Positions 29,060 through 41,789 are shown, counted from the stretch's first letter. The stretch is 64,000 nucleotides of DNA from Hanleya hanleyi (GCA_036873755.1 JAVTVY010025021.1:47876-111875), one strand, 5' to 3'. Numbers and translations are program-made. Notes: generated from the sequence alone by a model not told the origin.

Positions 29060-32000
29060 AAGTCAAGTCATCAAAACACTCGCATATCTTGTCATCAAAA
29101 GGGGGGAGGAAGGAGCGGGGGGGGGGGGCTTTTTATTGGAATTCCGCGTTAAAACATATAATCTTTTTTTTCTTCAAATTCAATAAAATGAAAACCTACA
29201 CTGCACTGCCACACTTAAACCACATGTCATGTGCCAGGTTTATTCGGTTACGAAACGTTCTGGTCTTGAAGCATGCTATGAAGATGGAATTAGGCTTAGC
29301 AAATGATATAGTCCGCCCCTGCTCCCTCCCCCAATTAAGTATCGCTGTCCCCTCACCACTGTGTATGGCTATCACCGCTAACACCGTCGGGCAAATAGGG
29401 ACGCAGCTGATAACTTTTGGAATGTTGCCCTAAATTTCTTGCATTCCTGTCTGACATAAACTTTTCGGATAATTATTAAATATTCTACCACTAGCCACAC
29501 TTGTTGATTTGTGACCCGATGTTGATCACCCCTATAATTTGATAATAAGCTGATCGCAATTATGCCTTTTTTATCACTTCTTCGACTATATATTACGTGA
29601 TTTTTAATACAACTCTCGTTATGTAATAACACCACAATGGGTTATCCGATATTTGCCAATATCTGTAAATAAACCTATTTGGAGAGGCTATTCGCTTAAG
29701 TATATCAAGTTTAATTATATTCTAAATCCTGTACTATTTTTATGTAGCCATTGGTAATTGTCACCAGTATAAAACTGCTCCTACTATGAAATAATTTTGT
29801 TTTGAAAAGGCGTATATCACCGAAACCTGTTAACAATATATCGTTTTCGCTAGATCCCATTCTATATTTTTTGCAGTGTTTTATTACTATATATCCACTG
29901 TCATGCTAAATGTATATTCGTATATAGTGTGTTTTCATCTATTTATTCTGCATTATTTTGCTTTTATCATCTCATTGAAAAGAATAATAATGCTCAACTC
30001 AAGCTTGTAATTTGCGCAAGATTGTTTTCAAAGTATTATTATTTATTCTGTTTGTTATTCAATAATTTGATCGGTAGAACTTTCGAGCCTGACAGACGTA
30101 ACTAAACATACAATTGGGTTTACAGATATCTTTAAACTCAAAGAGTGGGTTGTAATTAATACGTACTAAAACAACAATGATAAAACCACCAATAACGCTA
30201 GTTAAAGTAAGGAAATACTAATAATCAAAATATATTTGGAATTTTTTTAACTTACCTACCCGGAACACTTATTTGTAGCGCCTGTGAATATTTTTAGGAT
30301 GCTCTTCGTGATGGTTAGGCTATGGAATCACACGTTTCCGTTGGCGAACCCTTTCCAAGCGATGAAAACGAAAAGTATATGAATTATGTCAGGAACGTCG
30401 ACATCGTGGTCATTATTGTCGAGCATGTTTGCTTCTAGTCCGGGATTATTTGGGCGGGAACAAAAGAGGCACTCCAAGCATGTCCATGTAACATTAGCCC
30501 GCGATTGGTCCACTACAGATACGATCACAACATGCTTGTGAATGGTAATTATTCGCTGCGTGCTCCGTTCTATATCCGAACAGGAAACGTTTCATTGCAC
30601 GGGATTGTCAGCAGAAGTTCCCGAGCCGGGCCTTCTACTCGGATCGATCAATGTCGCTTTCAAACGAGGCTCTGATGTGCCGTGTAGCGTTGTCCTTTTA
30701 TTCGCAGCTTATATAGCATCAGTATGAGGGAACTTGAAAGAGCCAACCTCAATATAGAGGGATTCACTACATTCCAGGAAGGACATCATATTTCGATCTT
30801 TATCTTTATAAAACTGCACAGGGCGTTGTGGAGCCTTAGCATCGCAATAACCCTTAATATCGCGATAAGGTTCGAAATCGTAGTATCACTACACTGTGAA
30901 GATAGGCAGTTTTCACCTAGACGGAACTCTGGTGTGTATAAAAGCATGTCCAACGGAACTGAATGTATTATTAGTCCATGTAATCGTTCACAAGACGTTA
31001 ATTGTGCATAGGACTTAACCCAATTAGCTTCGCGGTGGGGAAGGGATAATATTGCACAGTACACCGATTTGGAATAGCGTTTCTTGTTTGTCAAAGTACA
31101 AGACGCAAGACAACGCTCCAGTCATGTGGAAGCAACGGGTGCTTTAATTGCTAAGCAACTCGCATTAGCGAGTATATATGTTTGAGCTGGCAATGCCAAT
31201 TAAACTAGACAGCTTGAGTGTAATATCCAATACGAAGACCAGCCGTTAGGCTTTCCGAATAGTATTCGTGATCTCATGACCTCCATGAACATGCCAATAT
31301 GTAAGCAAACTAAGCCTCATTGTGTCGTAAAGTTCGCCCCCGATCAGTTGTGCTGAATTCCGATGTTCGTATCCGTGTATGTTGTTATTAAGAGACTCTC
31401 TTGCCCTTAGCCATTTTCTCCAGCTTGTCCTGTAATAGCTATTTCTCGGCGTGAACTCTTGTTTTAATCGGAATATAACGACATCCCACGAAGGTGGCGA
31501 AACTGTCCCGAACTGTCATCCGTTCATTTCCTGTTGTATTAAACAGACCGTTTAAATCTCAGTCGCACAAAACAGCATTTCACACAAGGGTGATTACGGA
31601 CTATACATACCTGCAAAAGGAGGTTGGGTATTGGTACAATCCATAAACTGCATTGTAGTGAATGACAGATTTTGTGAATACGTTCCATAATATCATTAGT
31701 TCAAATAAATAACACTCCGCTCCCTGAACCAGCAGCATCAAGTTTGCCCTGACTGAGAGAGGCATACGAGAGAGATATTACTGTCAATTTAGATCTGTCG
31801 AAAATCATGTCCAAAATCGATGGATATTATTGAATAATTAAATTTTAACCGTATTGGTCGTAAATCCGGCAATCTGATTGGCTGATTAGCGCTAAATTTT
31901 TGGGTTCATACTTCAATGAATCTAAAAATATCTACATGTATGTCACGCCGGCATCCGCACTACTTTTTTTCGCTATAAATAGCCGTAGTGTAAAATCGTT

Positions 32001-33285
32001 TTGAATTTTAGTGCATAATATTGCTCAAATATTGCCGTCAATTTTTTTTTAAAAAACATGAAAGAGGGGTCAATTTAAATATTTATTTGTATTGAGTAAA
32101 ATGGTGGTTAAATTACAAGAATTTGGAAGAGAAAAGAGCCGAGATAATGTCGGTTAGTCTTGTAAATAGTCACTTTCGTAAATAGACATCTCCTGGACCT
32201 TGAACGAGATTTTGACATTTTACTTGTAGGAGTACGGTAAAGGGATTCTCTCGTTCCACAATACACAAATTATTGGGCATATAGAGAAATTAGTCAACCC
32301 GGTTAACTCCTGAAAATCACTTCCTATCTGTATTCCAGTTCTCTTGAGATACAGAGTTTGGTATGATATATTCATTCATTTCGTTGCCCGTGGACTGTAG
32401 TTTCATCATCGTTTTGCACCGATGGAAACAAGAGGAAATATGTCGTCCTCTCTCACGAAACCAAACAAAAAAGTCGAAAATGTGGTTTTGACGGCCACGA
32501 TAAGCGGATGTATGCAACAAGTAGATCTACCGTACCGCAGCTGTCCGGTAAAATCTCCCAGTCATGGGGAGGTGGAGGGGGGGGGGACTGTCTCACAATG
32601 TTGTTTGAAAAAGGTGTAGGGAAGTCTACCAGTGCAACATCATTGCTCAATCACTCTTCACAAAGGCTGCAATCAGTTCACCAGAACTGGTACGGCTGTA
32701 CACTTCGAAATCGGAGAACCCACCCTGCATACTAAACGGCTGCATTAACTTCCGCCGGAGGGTGAACTTCCGCTGGAGTGAAAGTCGTCAAAATTGTAGG
32801 ACAATGTGTTGGTTTTATCGTTGATATGTTGGATCCATGCCCTTTCAACGATATCACATTATCACAATCGTTATATGGTACCTGTATTCAACTAACTGAC
32901 GTGTTTTAAAGAACAGCTAGAATACCCCTAAATAGGCAAGTATATCCATTAGAAACCGAATCTAGAAACCTGTCTTAGAAAAACTACATCAAATATACAT
33001 TTCGTCTAATTAATCAAGACTATACCTGCCATCGTTATGTAAAATAAGGTTGCCTTTCGATAGGAAGATGATATTTCTATGTGAAAACGAGCATTTCGAT
33101 GATTGTGAGAAGCATGAATATGACATGTGTAACAGTGTTGATACAACTTACGGCGGAGTGATATCTGAATAACGCCGGATTCAATAATAATATGATAGAG
33201 TTACTGCCCGAGTACCTGATGGTATAATAGATACGGTAAATAAATTGTTATAACATTACAATTTATATACACCTACGTGAGTTAC
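29060..33285. other. Long gene-poor stretch
   Basis: AT-rich intergenic DNA, with G-runs at 29100-29130 and 32570-32586. Open frames (for example 30328-30528 minus, 30724-31011 plus, 32422-32619 plus) are short, overlap one another and show no domain. No repeat shared with other parts of the window was recognised. Confidence 0.4.
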
Positions 33286-33289
33286 ATGT

Positions 33290-33959
33290 CGTCGACTCGT
33301 CGACTGTATGACAAAAGAGATGATTACAATTTCGACATCGTAAACTATCCCTTTTTGGACAGTAATATTTCAGTGGGACCTGCATATGGCGTATACATAT
33401 CACGCCTAGTAGCATTTGCTAGATCCTGTGTTAAATGTGACGATTTTAGTCAACGTCACAAAACATTGTTGCAGAAACTTATAAAACAGGGCTACACCAC
33501 CAAGCGCCTCCACTCAAAGTTTCTCAAATTTGGCGATACATGGCGTTACGTTTCGTAACTTGTGTCTAATTCCGCTTAACCGGGCGCTAGGGGTCGTATG
33601 AACCCATGTACTTCAAGATCCTCATGGTACTCATATGAACAGCCACAATCAAAACGTGACTGAGATACATGATTCTTTAGATGACGACTTTACAACAAAT
33701 ATTATGGATTAAGAATACTGATCAGCGACATGGATTTGATATTTTTGGAACATCATGATGTCTTGCCGGCATCATTGAAAACTGTTGACCGCTTCTCTCT
33801 TGCAGGAAACAAGCCTATGTTTATGTTTACTATGATTGTCTTTTTGAATTTGATGCTAATACTGTTATGTGGAATATGGAATAGGTCTTTGGATTATGGA
33901 CGCCGATATTCTCTAATGGACGACGGCTAAATTATGAATGACGGACCAGACGCTTGTAA
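33290..33959 (+). pseudogene. Penelope-like RT element, 5'-truncated copy 1
   Basis: The frame 33277-33558 gives the C-terminal end of the reverse transcriptase: RRLYDKRDDYNFDIVNYPFLDSN, YGVYISRLVAFARSCVKCDDF and TTKRLHSKFLKFGDTWRYVS. The RT catalytic part is missing. After a stop come the shared 3' words TCTAATTCCGCTTAACC, CGTGACTGAGATACAT and a frame with LKTVDRFSLAGN plus a hydrophobic segment (33730-33930). The 3' terminus GACGCTTGTAA (ending 33959) is the same as in copies 2 and 3. 5' truncation indicates target-primed reverse transcription. Confidence 0.75.
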
Positions 33960-34230
33960 CACAACCAGTTAACCTCTGTGGTATTACTTGTAGAAAGGCG
34001 AGACCCAGATCCGGTGTTACCACTCTCCATTTTCTTCTCGATATTTGGAAAATATTACTAAGATTAAATAGTAGATATCTATTCATCCTAATATCTGTTC
34101 AAATATAGCACGTAATGGCCTATATCGACTTTGTCTGTTGAGCATAGTGCGCTTGCACATTTCTCATTATATATATACAAAAATATACCCTGTCATACGT
34201 CTGCAAAATGCCCTGTCCCTAAAAATGGGT
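33960..34230. other. Spacer between two retroelements, possible 5' part of the non-LTR element
   Basis: No coding frame was recognised. It may include the 5' untranslated region of the following non-LTR element. Confidence 0.3.
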
Positions 34231-34278
34231 CAGCGCTTTATACTGTTTGCCTATACGTACTCCAGTACAGTCTAAATT

Positions 34279-34917
34279 TTGTTACTGCTCATGGCGGGCG
34301 ACATTAAGTCGAATCCTGGCCCAAATTCAAATAGATCGCTTGTACACTTCAATGTTTGGGGCCCCAAGTCACAAAGTTGATCTCATTGCGACCGAACTTG
34401 GTAATTATGACATATTGCTGTTACCGAGTCTAAGCTAGACGAAAGTGTAATTGATGGTAAAATAAAAATATTAGTGTATCATAATAAACCTCTAAGGAAA
34501 GACAGACTGACTGATTCCGGTGGTCGAATAGTTGTTTATATTAAAGAAAATATTATATTCCAAGAAAGATTCGACATTTGGATACCAGAATTAGAGGCAA
34601 CCTGATGTGAAATAAAATCAAATAATAAGCAGTTTCTTCTGGGAACAATCTATAGACCTCCCTCTGCCGCGGTATCGTATTGGGATTTCATAGTAAATGT
34701 CATATGTACAGCTAGAAACCGTGTGTTTATGAAATGCATAATTGTTGGCGATCTTCATTCTGATTGTCTTAAGGTAACTCATCCGAAAATAGCAAAGATT
34801 GAACAGTTGTACAGTTTCACTCCGATAATCACTGAACTCACCCGCTCTACGCTTCACTCTAGGACACTAATCGATCTAATAGTAGTTTCTTCTCCAAATT
34901 TTATTACCAACAGTTGA
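34279..34917 (+). pseudogene. 2A-like peptide plus APE endonuclease remnant
   Basis: The frame from 34279 reads LLLLMAGDIKSNPGPNSNRS. The GDIKSNPGP stretch (34297-34323) is a 2A-like ribosome-skipping motif; most 2A motifs have Glu where this has Lys. HFNV starts the endonuclease, then frameshifts near 34360 and 34425 pass through HKVDLIATELGNYDIL and VTESKLDESVIDGKI, with the catalytic Glu region. GGRIVVYIKENI, LGTIYRPPS, IIVGDL and SRTLIDLIVVS follow, the expected order of APE-type motifs. A stop interrupts ELEAT.CEIK at about 34603. The nuclease would nick target DNA; this copy cannot. Confidence 0.75.
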
Positions 34918-35194
34918 GTAATTTCTCCTTTCTGTAGGGACCATCAACCCACATTTGTTCACTTAAATTTTAAAGTCTATAAGCAAACCTGTTATAACCG
35001 CCTTGTTCTGTACTATAAGCAAATGAATCTTCATGGTCTACAACGTGCTGCTAAAGATGTCGGTTGGGACACATTGCTGAACACGACAGACATCGATAAT
35101 TCAACAAGAGTTATTCACTCAGACAGTTCTTCAACTTATTGCGGACTACATTCTCAAGAACACTGTTGCCATTAGACCGAATGATAACCCTTGG

Positions 35195-35600
35195 ATGACT
35201 AGTGATTCGCGTAGACAAATGAGACACCACGCACGGGCTCTTGCTCAAGCTAAACAGTTAAATTTACCGGACCACTGGCATGAAGTTCGTAAACTGCGAA
35301 ATGACATCATCTCTCAAGTTACACAAGCCAAAAACGATTATGAGACTAAACTGGGCGAAGTATGTAACTGCATCGAAAGACTGGTGAAAACCTATTAGCA
35401 TATATATGAAAGAACAAGGCTCAAACACTAATGTATTTCCACCAAGCTGTTATGAAAATACCACATATTGAGAACCTGAGGACATTGCTCCTGTACTTAA
35501 TATATTTTTTATTGAGCAATCCACACTTGATACTATGCTACATTACGAACTTTTCCCTTATTTGTAAATTCTCTCGAGAATATAGTCATAAGCCATCATG
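35195..35600 (+). pseudogene. Linker region between endonuclease and RT
   Basis: The frame 35195-35398 (MTSDSRRQMRHHARALAQAK ... RKLRNDIISQVTQAKNDYE) is the basic helical linker found between the endonuclease and RT of CR1/L2-type elements. Stops follow from 35396. The TTAA element then separates it from the RT remnant. Confidence 0.55.
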
Positions 35601-35607
35601 ATATTAA

Positions 35608-36194
35608 CCCTATCTGGCCTGGGCTTTTGGGACCTGTCCTGGCCGGGGGGGGGGGCGGGCCGAAATGGCCCCCGTAATTATTTTTCTTACCTCTAGAGCT
35701 ACATGTAAGTGGCTGAAACTTAATACACTATACCCTTGGGTCAAGCTCTACCAGAAAATGTGAAAAATCCAAGATGGCCGCTTTGATGACGTCACAATGA
35801 CGTCATCTTTAAAACACGACATTTTTGGTCGATTTTTCGGTCGGATTTTTCGAATTTTTTATTTATGCAATTTCTCCTCAAAAACTGCATGATAAATTAG
35901 TAAAAATTAATGTGATGCGAAATAAAATAGTTTTTGCCCACTTTTCATCGCGGAAAAGCAGACATTTTGAAGAAATATGACAAAAACTTCACTTTTCTGG
36001 TACCCCCACGTAGCCGCCATTTTGAATTTACCCATGATCCTCTGCCCGGGGGGTTATGCACATAGGCTCAAAATGACCCCAATATGATAAACTATAAAGT
36101 CGAGGAGTTTCAGCTCTCCATTTTTTGTCGTTCCGGAGATAGCGCAGAAAGTTTGGTAGGGGAGCCATTTGCCCCCCCCCCAGGCCAGGTAGGG
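35608..36194. mobile_element. TTAA-flanked short DNA element nested in the non-LTR element
   Basis: 587 bp, with the left end TTAA|CCCTATCTGGCCTGGG (TTAA 35604-35607) and the right end CCCAGGCCAGGTAGGG followed by TTGA (36195-36198), one change from TTAA. It is closely related to copy A at 19791, including the paired TGACGTCA palindromes (35787-35794 and 35798-35805, 3 bp apart), ATGATAAATTAG and GTCGTTCCGGAGAT. It splits the host retrotransposon between linker and RT, so it is younger than that element. Confidence 0.85.
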
Positions 36195-36339
36195 TTGAAG
36201 AAGTTCTGTTAAATTTACCTATAAATAAAGCGTGTGAGCCGCATAAAATCAATACTCGAATTTTGAAGACGCTAGTCTGAACTCGCCCTCCCCCACACTA
36301 ATTTGTTTAATGCTTCACTATATATATAGTCGCGTTGGA

Positions 36340-36950
36340 AAATGGCAAACATTATGCCAACCCATAAAAAAGGTAGTAAAAATGTTCCATCGAATTATCG
36401 ACCGATCTCTCTTACTAGTGCCATTAGCAAAGTTTTTAAAAATGTGTGCATAGATGTTTCTAATTTTTTGACTCAAAACAATATTCTTACAACTTAGCAG
36501 TCTGACTTTATTATCGGGGATTCTACCGTTTATCAACTTGCCGATATTTATAACTTTATATGCAAGTCCATGGATGAAGGGAAGGAAGTCAGAGCAATGT
36601 TCTGTGATATCTCCAAAGCCTTCTAGTCACTATTATCATGGTAAACGTCCGGCACAAGTAATAATGTCACAACTGAGATTAAATTGTAGCAATCTTAAAG
36701 TACATGTTTTTGCGCCATATTTCAGATACTGCGATATGCGCTTATGGTTATCATTATGAAGACACCTCGCACTATTTATGTTTTTGTCCTGTATATAATA
36801 ACCTTCGCCAAGAATACTTGGTTGATATCCTGGAACCGCCTAATGTTCACAAAGTCCTGTTAGGTGACCCATCTTTGTCTGAAAATCAAAATATTGGCAT
36901 TCTCGTCAGGGTACACCGCTATATCCTCTGTTCAGAACAATTTAAGTAAT
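36340..36950 (+). pseudogene. RT and C-terminal remnants of the non-LTR element
   Basis: 36340-36490 reads KMANIMPTHKKGSKNVPSNY, then RPISLTSAISKVF. After a stop it continues QSDFIIGDSTVYQLADIYNF and FCDISKAF, a stop, then loss of frame: RT motifs up to the first catalytic Asp. The FADD-type box is absent. 36704-36949 resumes with CAYGYHYEDTSHYLCFCPVY and RVHRYILCSEQF, the C-terminal C..C/H..C motif of L2/CR1 elements. The missing middle is an internal deletion. Confidence 0.7.
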
Positions 36951-37385
36951 ATCAGTTGCAACAATGTTCTCATATTAATTTCAAATTTATCAGCGATGTT
37001 TTCGAAAAAAGAAAAACAAAAAAACAACACCATCATTGATAATAATATTATAAGACGTGAGAAAATCCGTGATTTGCTAGTCATATTTAGATCTATATGA
37101 AATTGTGTGGTATATCTTACAGGCTAACATTGTTAAAAATGTTATCTTTAGCTGCCTTGGACGATGTATTTGTATGCAGGTGTCTTCTGTAGTTTCTAAT
37201 ATGTTCGTGATGTATCACTGCTATGTCATATCTATCGACTGCATATGTTTGTTTCGTTTTTCTTTATTTTGTACTGTTCTCTTCCTCTAAAATGTACATT
37301 GTTAAATTTAGGTTGAGGCGTTTATATAGGCGCCGCCTGTTAGCCGATTCCCTTTTCTTTATTTGAAATAAAATATAGTTAGAAC

Positions 37386-37855
37386 CATTTTCTGAGGACA
37401 GCTACGAAGGGATAATATCCTATGTTGTAGATGGGCACAAAGAGAAAGAACTTGCCTCAACCCAGACAGTGGAAACTTGGGATACTTCTCGTAATGTTGT
37501 TGTCCCGAAAGATCTTCAAACCTGTGTATCACCCAAAGTGGCTAAAATTGTGGGAAGCAGGGTTGACAAGGATGACACGGAATGTTGCACTCAGGGGTCA
37601 AATGTCAATACGCGGAATACCCCATTTCTATACTAATATACTTTTCCTACGATGTGCTATCGCAAGGCAGAAAAGAAATAATAATAAAGAAATAATAATA
37701 AAAAAATAAAACGAAAAAAACCCATCAAAGCTATGGATCTGAAACAATTTTGTAGGGATGTTTACAACTATATGATTTTAAGACTTACATGTAGATTTTG
37801 TTCTAACAGAGAAAGTGCCCACTCGTGGGGACCTGCCTCCTTGTGATGCGCCTTG
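37386..37855. other. Spacer, nothing recognised
   Basis: The short frame 37431-37709 has no recognisable domain. There is a short A-rich repeat (AATAATAATAAAGAAA) near 37677-37702. Confidence 0.35.
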
Positions 37856-37874
37856 CTAATGGAAGAAGATGAAT

Positions 37875-38230
37875 TTCTCACTGTAAGAATTGGCGACATG
37901 TTTAACGCTTCAAAATGGAACATGATTTTGTCCTAACTTTTGGGACATGTGAGTGCATACATATTTCATTTTGAAACGGATTCATGCTTCAATTTGAAAC
38001 ACGTGTCATCTTTATATGTGTAATGGTGTCTCAAAATGAGACATTTCGTCGTTAAACATGTGTTCGTTTGAAACCTGTGACATCCTGCAAAGTGAAACAT
38101 GTATTTTATGTGCATGTCTCAATCCGAAACATGTTACGGCCGACTACATGCTTCAAAATAAAACGTCTAAGCTCAAACACGACATTGTCCCAACCGAAAC
38201 GGCCCCGACTCAAACGTCGAAGTGTTTGAA
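37875..38230. repeat. Array of degenerate GAAACATGT / ACATTT words
   Basis: Words of the type CTTCAAAATGGAACATG, TTTGAAACACGTGTC, TCAAAATGAGACATTT and AAGTGAAACATGT recur every 25-40 bp. A second patch with similar words occurs at 40130-40280. They may be the two ends of a foldback-type unit, with 38230-40130 between them, but both orientations occur in both patches, so the pairing is uncertain. Confidence 0.4.
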
Positions 38231-38239
38231 AATAGTCGA

Positions 38240-39235
38240 TCAGACCGACAGACCATTTTCATCAGACCGACAGATCGGCCGTGAATGAAATTGAAATACA
38301 CGAAACATTTATTAAATTCAACTTGCATCAGTTTTATTCTCTTATCTTTAATGGAAGCAACCTCAGGTATAAACGAACAATAACCATATAGGCAGGAGCA
38401 TATGTAACAGACATGCAGGCTTGCTCATTTGGTTAACAATGAACATGATAATTCCAGGCAGATACATGTTCAGTACATCATAATTCCTGATGTGAACCCA
38501 TTTATCACAGACTGCAATTTTTTCATGACAATAATGTTCTCAAGTTTTGGTGAACTACCGGTATATCACTAATTCACACTAAACATTTACATTCAAATAT
38601 TAACCAAAATGATAATTTACTTAAGTTGCTGCAGTGGTCTGTTGAAATGACACAGCCTAATGCAGCACACAGAAAGCAGTTCTCAACAATGGTACTATAT
38701 TACACATAAATATCGACCATACTTGTTGATTTAGATACATGTCTGTAACTTGTATATGATTTATTACCTGCTCGCGGTAAAGATCTCTTGCACGACAGTC
38801 GTTGAAATTCCATTCCGTTTCGGGGAATGGAATATGGATCGCAGATAATTATTAAAATCACGTGAGCCTGGACTCGTATCGAGTTGTTGCAACAGTGATC
38901 ACAATCAGTGAGAACGGAGGAGCATCGTTTTACACACCAACAATATCCAATATTCTCATAGATGAAAAAGATCAAAAATAATTTCCTCTCTCTCTTCCTG
39001 GTTTGGTGTCATTTGTGTCACACAAGAGCCAAATTCCGTGCAAGGCTGATTGACTATGTCCAGAAAATCTCCTGGTGCGCTACACACATTCAAAATACTA
39101 GATGTAGCTTTGGTCACATAGAGAACACAGTTGTTGTTTCTTCCAACGCGAACTCTAATTGGTGCCCCCATCAATATCACTCTTTTGATGTCAACCCTGC
39201 TGTATATTTTGTTGATATGTATTTTTAACGCGAAT
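38240..39235. other. Intergenic DNA, nothing firm
   Basis: A Cys-containing minus-strand frame (38956-39180, with PGDFLDIVNQPCTEFGSCVTQ) looks mildly protein-like, but it has no recognised family and no clear splice sites. Confidence 0.3.
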
Positions 39236-39243
39236 ACCCTTAA

Positions 39244-39794
39244 CCCTCCTAAATCTGAAGGGCATCATGCGTTCACCCCCTACCAAAGTTTCTATACTCT
39301 ATGTCCAAAAACAACGAACCATTAGGAGCTGAAATTGCGTGATTTTACAGCGTATTATATTTAGGCCAGTATATCCCTATTTGCATACCACTCATAGAAA
39401 AGGATCATGAGTAAATTTAAAATGGCGGTCATGTGTTTTAGTTTTTTTCTCCAGGATTTTTGTTTTTTTTAGGTTAAAAGAGTGTATAATCTATTTTATT
39501 TTATTTTTTCCTAGTGTACTACGAAGTTTACTTCGGAGAACATAGCATAAATAAACAGGATGGTAAATCTGACCGAAAAATCGACCAAAATTCATAGTTA
39601 GAATATGACGTAACTGTAAAGTTTTTAAAGCGCCCATCCTGCAATTGGATTTTTGCACTTTCTAGTAAAGCTTGACCCCAAAATACATTGTGGAAGGTTT
39701 TTGGACCTCTGGCTCAAGGAGAAAAAATATTTGTGGGGAGGAGGCGTCTCTCCCCAGGCCTGCGCAGGCCTCAAATACTTTAGGCCTGGAAGAG
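39244..39794. mobile_element. Old, inverted copy of the TTAA element family
   Basis: It begins after TTAA (39240-39243) with CCCTCCTAAATC and ends GGCCTGGAAGAG before TTAT (39795-39798). The interior is in the opposite orientation to copy A: GACCGAAAAATCGACCAAAA and CTTGACCCCAAAATAC near the right end match the complement of the left half of copy A. ATGAGTAAATTTAAAATGGCGG near 39407-39428 matches its right half. The paired CRE palindromes have decayed to a single TGACGTAAC-type word (39606). Confidence 0.6.
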
Positions 39795-40129
39795 TTATAT
39801 TATGATGCAAATAATTAAATTAAATTGGTCAGTCTGTTAATCCTCAAAACCGACAGATATCTTCACGATCGCTAAAGACCGGAGAAAACTATCTGGAAGC
39901 CAGTGGTAATGGTAATCATATCATATTGTTGTTTTTTTTGTTGTTTTTTTGCTGAATGATATTTCCGAGTTACGGTTACATTTGTGTTAAGAGGGACTGT
40001 GTCCAATTCCATGCATCAGACTTTTTTCCTGCATTCCTTGAGACATATCGCCTTTGCGACTCTGCTGTACGTATTTCAGCTTTGATGATTCAAACAGCTA
40101 CTCGGGTCATTATTGTGAAACGGCAACGC

Positions 40130-40280
40130 GAGTGAAACAAGTCACAACCCTCAAATAGCTGTATCCTTACGTCTATGAGACATGTTTTCATCCAAAAACA
40201 GGGTGAAACATGTAGCATTATGAAGCATCTCACATGTTACCCATCTCAAAATGAAACGTTAAAGATGTAACCTCTTTTCA
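40130..40280. repeat. Second patch of GAAACATGT-type words
   Basis: Contains AGACATGTTTTCATCC, GGTGAAACATGTAGC and CTCAAAATGAAACGTT, resembling 37875-38230. See that entry for the uncertain pairing. Confidence 0.35.
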
Positions 40281-40284
40281 AACA

Positions 40285-41650
40285 GCTGTTTCCATCGTCT
40301 CTTCTTGGCCGAGGTAAATGAATGAATCGTCCTCACTCAATACCGCATCCATCAAAGAAAGATAAAGATACTATTTTAAAGCGAAACTCCTCGCCATTTA
40401 TGGTCTGAGGTCTAACATCGCTTGAATCACAATCGTTATATGCGCGTGGATCAGTTCTAAAACTATGTCGTGATGAGTTCGGTACTGTACGATATTTACC
40501 ATTTTAGTTTATTTCTTTCATATGCATCCATTATGTTGTTATTGCCCCATCTTGTTCGCGTCAGTGCTTTTATCTTCGTCTTAGTGTGACGTTCACATAT
40601 AGTGAGTTGTCACCTAGGTAGAACTTCCCATGACCATTCAGCCACACGACGGATATTAAATTTCTGACAGATTGTTAAGAAACAATGAACTATTCTTCAT
40701 GCATCTTAAAATTATTCGGCGGATGATAACAAAATAGATGAATTTTCAAAGTATTTATTCGCTGTTATGTGGCAATATAGCTATTTGATGTCAGGTCAAA
40801 TGGATTGTAATAAAAAAAACAATACAAGGATAAGTTGAAAATTTCACATGGACTGCTAACACAACCCCTTGAAAACATTTAACATCAAAATGTCGATTAG
40901 TAAATACGTGAAAACTACCAAAAAAAATGGAAAATGTGAGCTCACATAGCTTCTCAAATTTAAAACTTCCCTCCGGCGGAAGTTCGTTCAATCGATTGGA
41001 ATGTAGGGAGTGAATTTTCACGTTTCCTCTCTGTGAGATAATATCACGCAGTGCCAATGCGTCCGCTCGATGTGTACATTGTACACTCCTTCAGTTCACG
41101 TTCTACGTCCGAGCTTCCTCGCATTATTTATATGAGCGGACACGGAAACGAAGAACAATCCGTTAGAAACTACAACAGGCAACATTCCTCAGCTATAAAA
41201 CAACACATTGATCAGTGAAACCATCTTCCATATCCGTGCAACACTGAGCAAGGAAATTCATTGTCCATGCATCGTGGCACCGAATCCATATTTCAGTCGG
41301 CTATGCAATTTCTCATTTTCTGGTCTCGTATCTAATTATTCCTTCAAACTATTTCTTGTGTCTTTCAGTGTTTAAATAATTAGCCCTGGTTGAAACGTTT
41401 CTCTCCACAATGTGCAACACACTGTCAAACTAAATACTGTGTTGACCCACGCTACGGCAGCTGGCCCACGAGTTAGGTGCGCTTGCACCGAGATGTTGCT
41501 AGAAGTTACGAACATTATTGACTGTATTTATATGCGCAGTGTTTTTCTACTGTTACAATAATTAAGCCGAATATTTTTGTTCGTCTAACATTTAATTTAT
41601 TCTCTTATTTAACTGGTTTTGCTTGATAAATTTGATTATGAGGATTGACT
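40285..41650. other. Intergenic DNA, nothing recognised
   Basis: Only short frames occur (for example 40791-41057 minus), without a domain. No shared repeat was recognised. Confidence 0.4.
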
Positions 41651-41655
41651 GTTCT

Positions 41656-41781
41656 TTTTTTACGTTCATTGGAGTACGAACTTAAAAACCGTTGTGCAAA
41701 CTTTGTATGAACCGCAACGCAGAATCATACAGTTCGCACAGCGGTTTGCACGTGTATACCCCAATGAACGTAAAAAAATAT
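41656..41781. repeat. About 125-bp imperfect hairpin
   Basis: The outer arms TTTTTTACGTTCATTGG (left) and its complement CCAATGAACGTAAAAAAA (right) pair. Further in, AAAAACCGTTGTGCAAAC pairs imperfectly with GCACAGCGGTTTGCAC. It has MITE-like dimensions and no coding content. Confidence 0.85.
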
Positions 41782-41789
41782 CGCATTCA

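Larger units (their letters stand above)
34231..37385 (+). mobile_element. Decayed non-LTR retrotransposon with 2A-like peptide (CR1/L2-like)
   Basis: The order of remnants is a 2A-like peptide (34279-34323), an APE-type endonuclease (34330-34917), a linker with HHARALAQAKQ (35195-35398), the N-terminal half of RT (36340-36640), and a C-terminal Cys/His tail (36700-36950). The 3' UTR ends near TTGAAATAAAATATAG (about 37379). Multiple stops and frameshifts, an internal deletion removing the RT catalytic core, and a 587-bp TTAA element inside show an old, dead copy. The 2A peptide and L2/CR1-type C-terminus suggest the CR1/L2 group. Confidence 0.75.

Noticed and set aside
38956..39180. Cys-containing minus-strand frame resembling an extracellular exon
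   Set aside because: No family is recognised, there are no clear splice sites, and it overlaps another frame on the plus strand.
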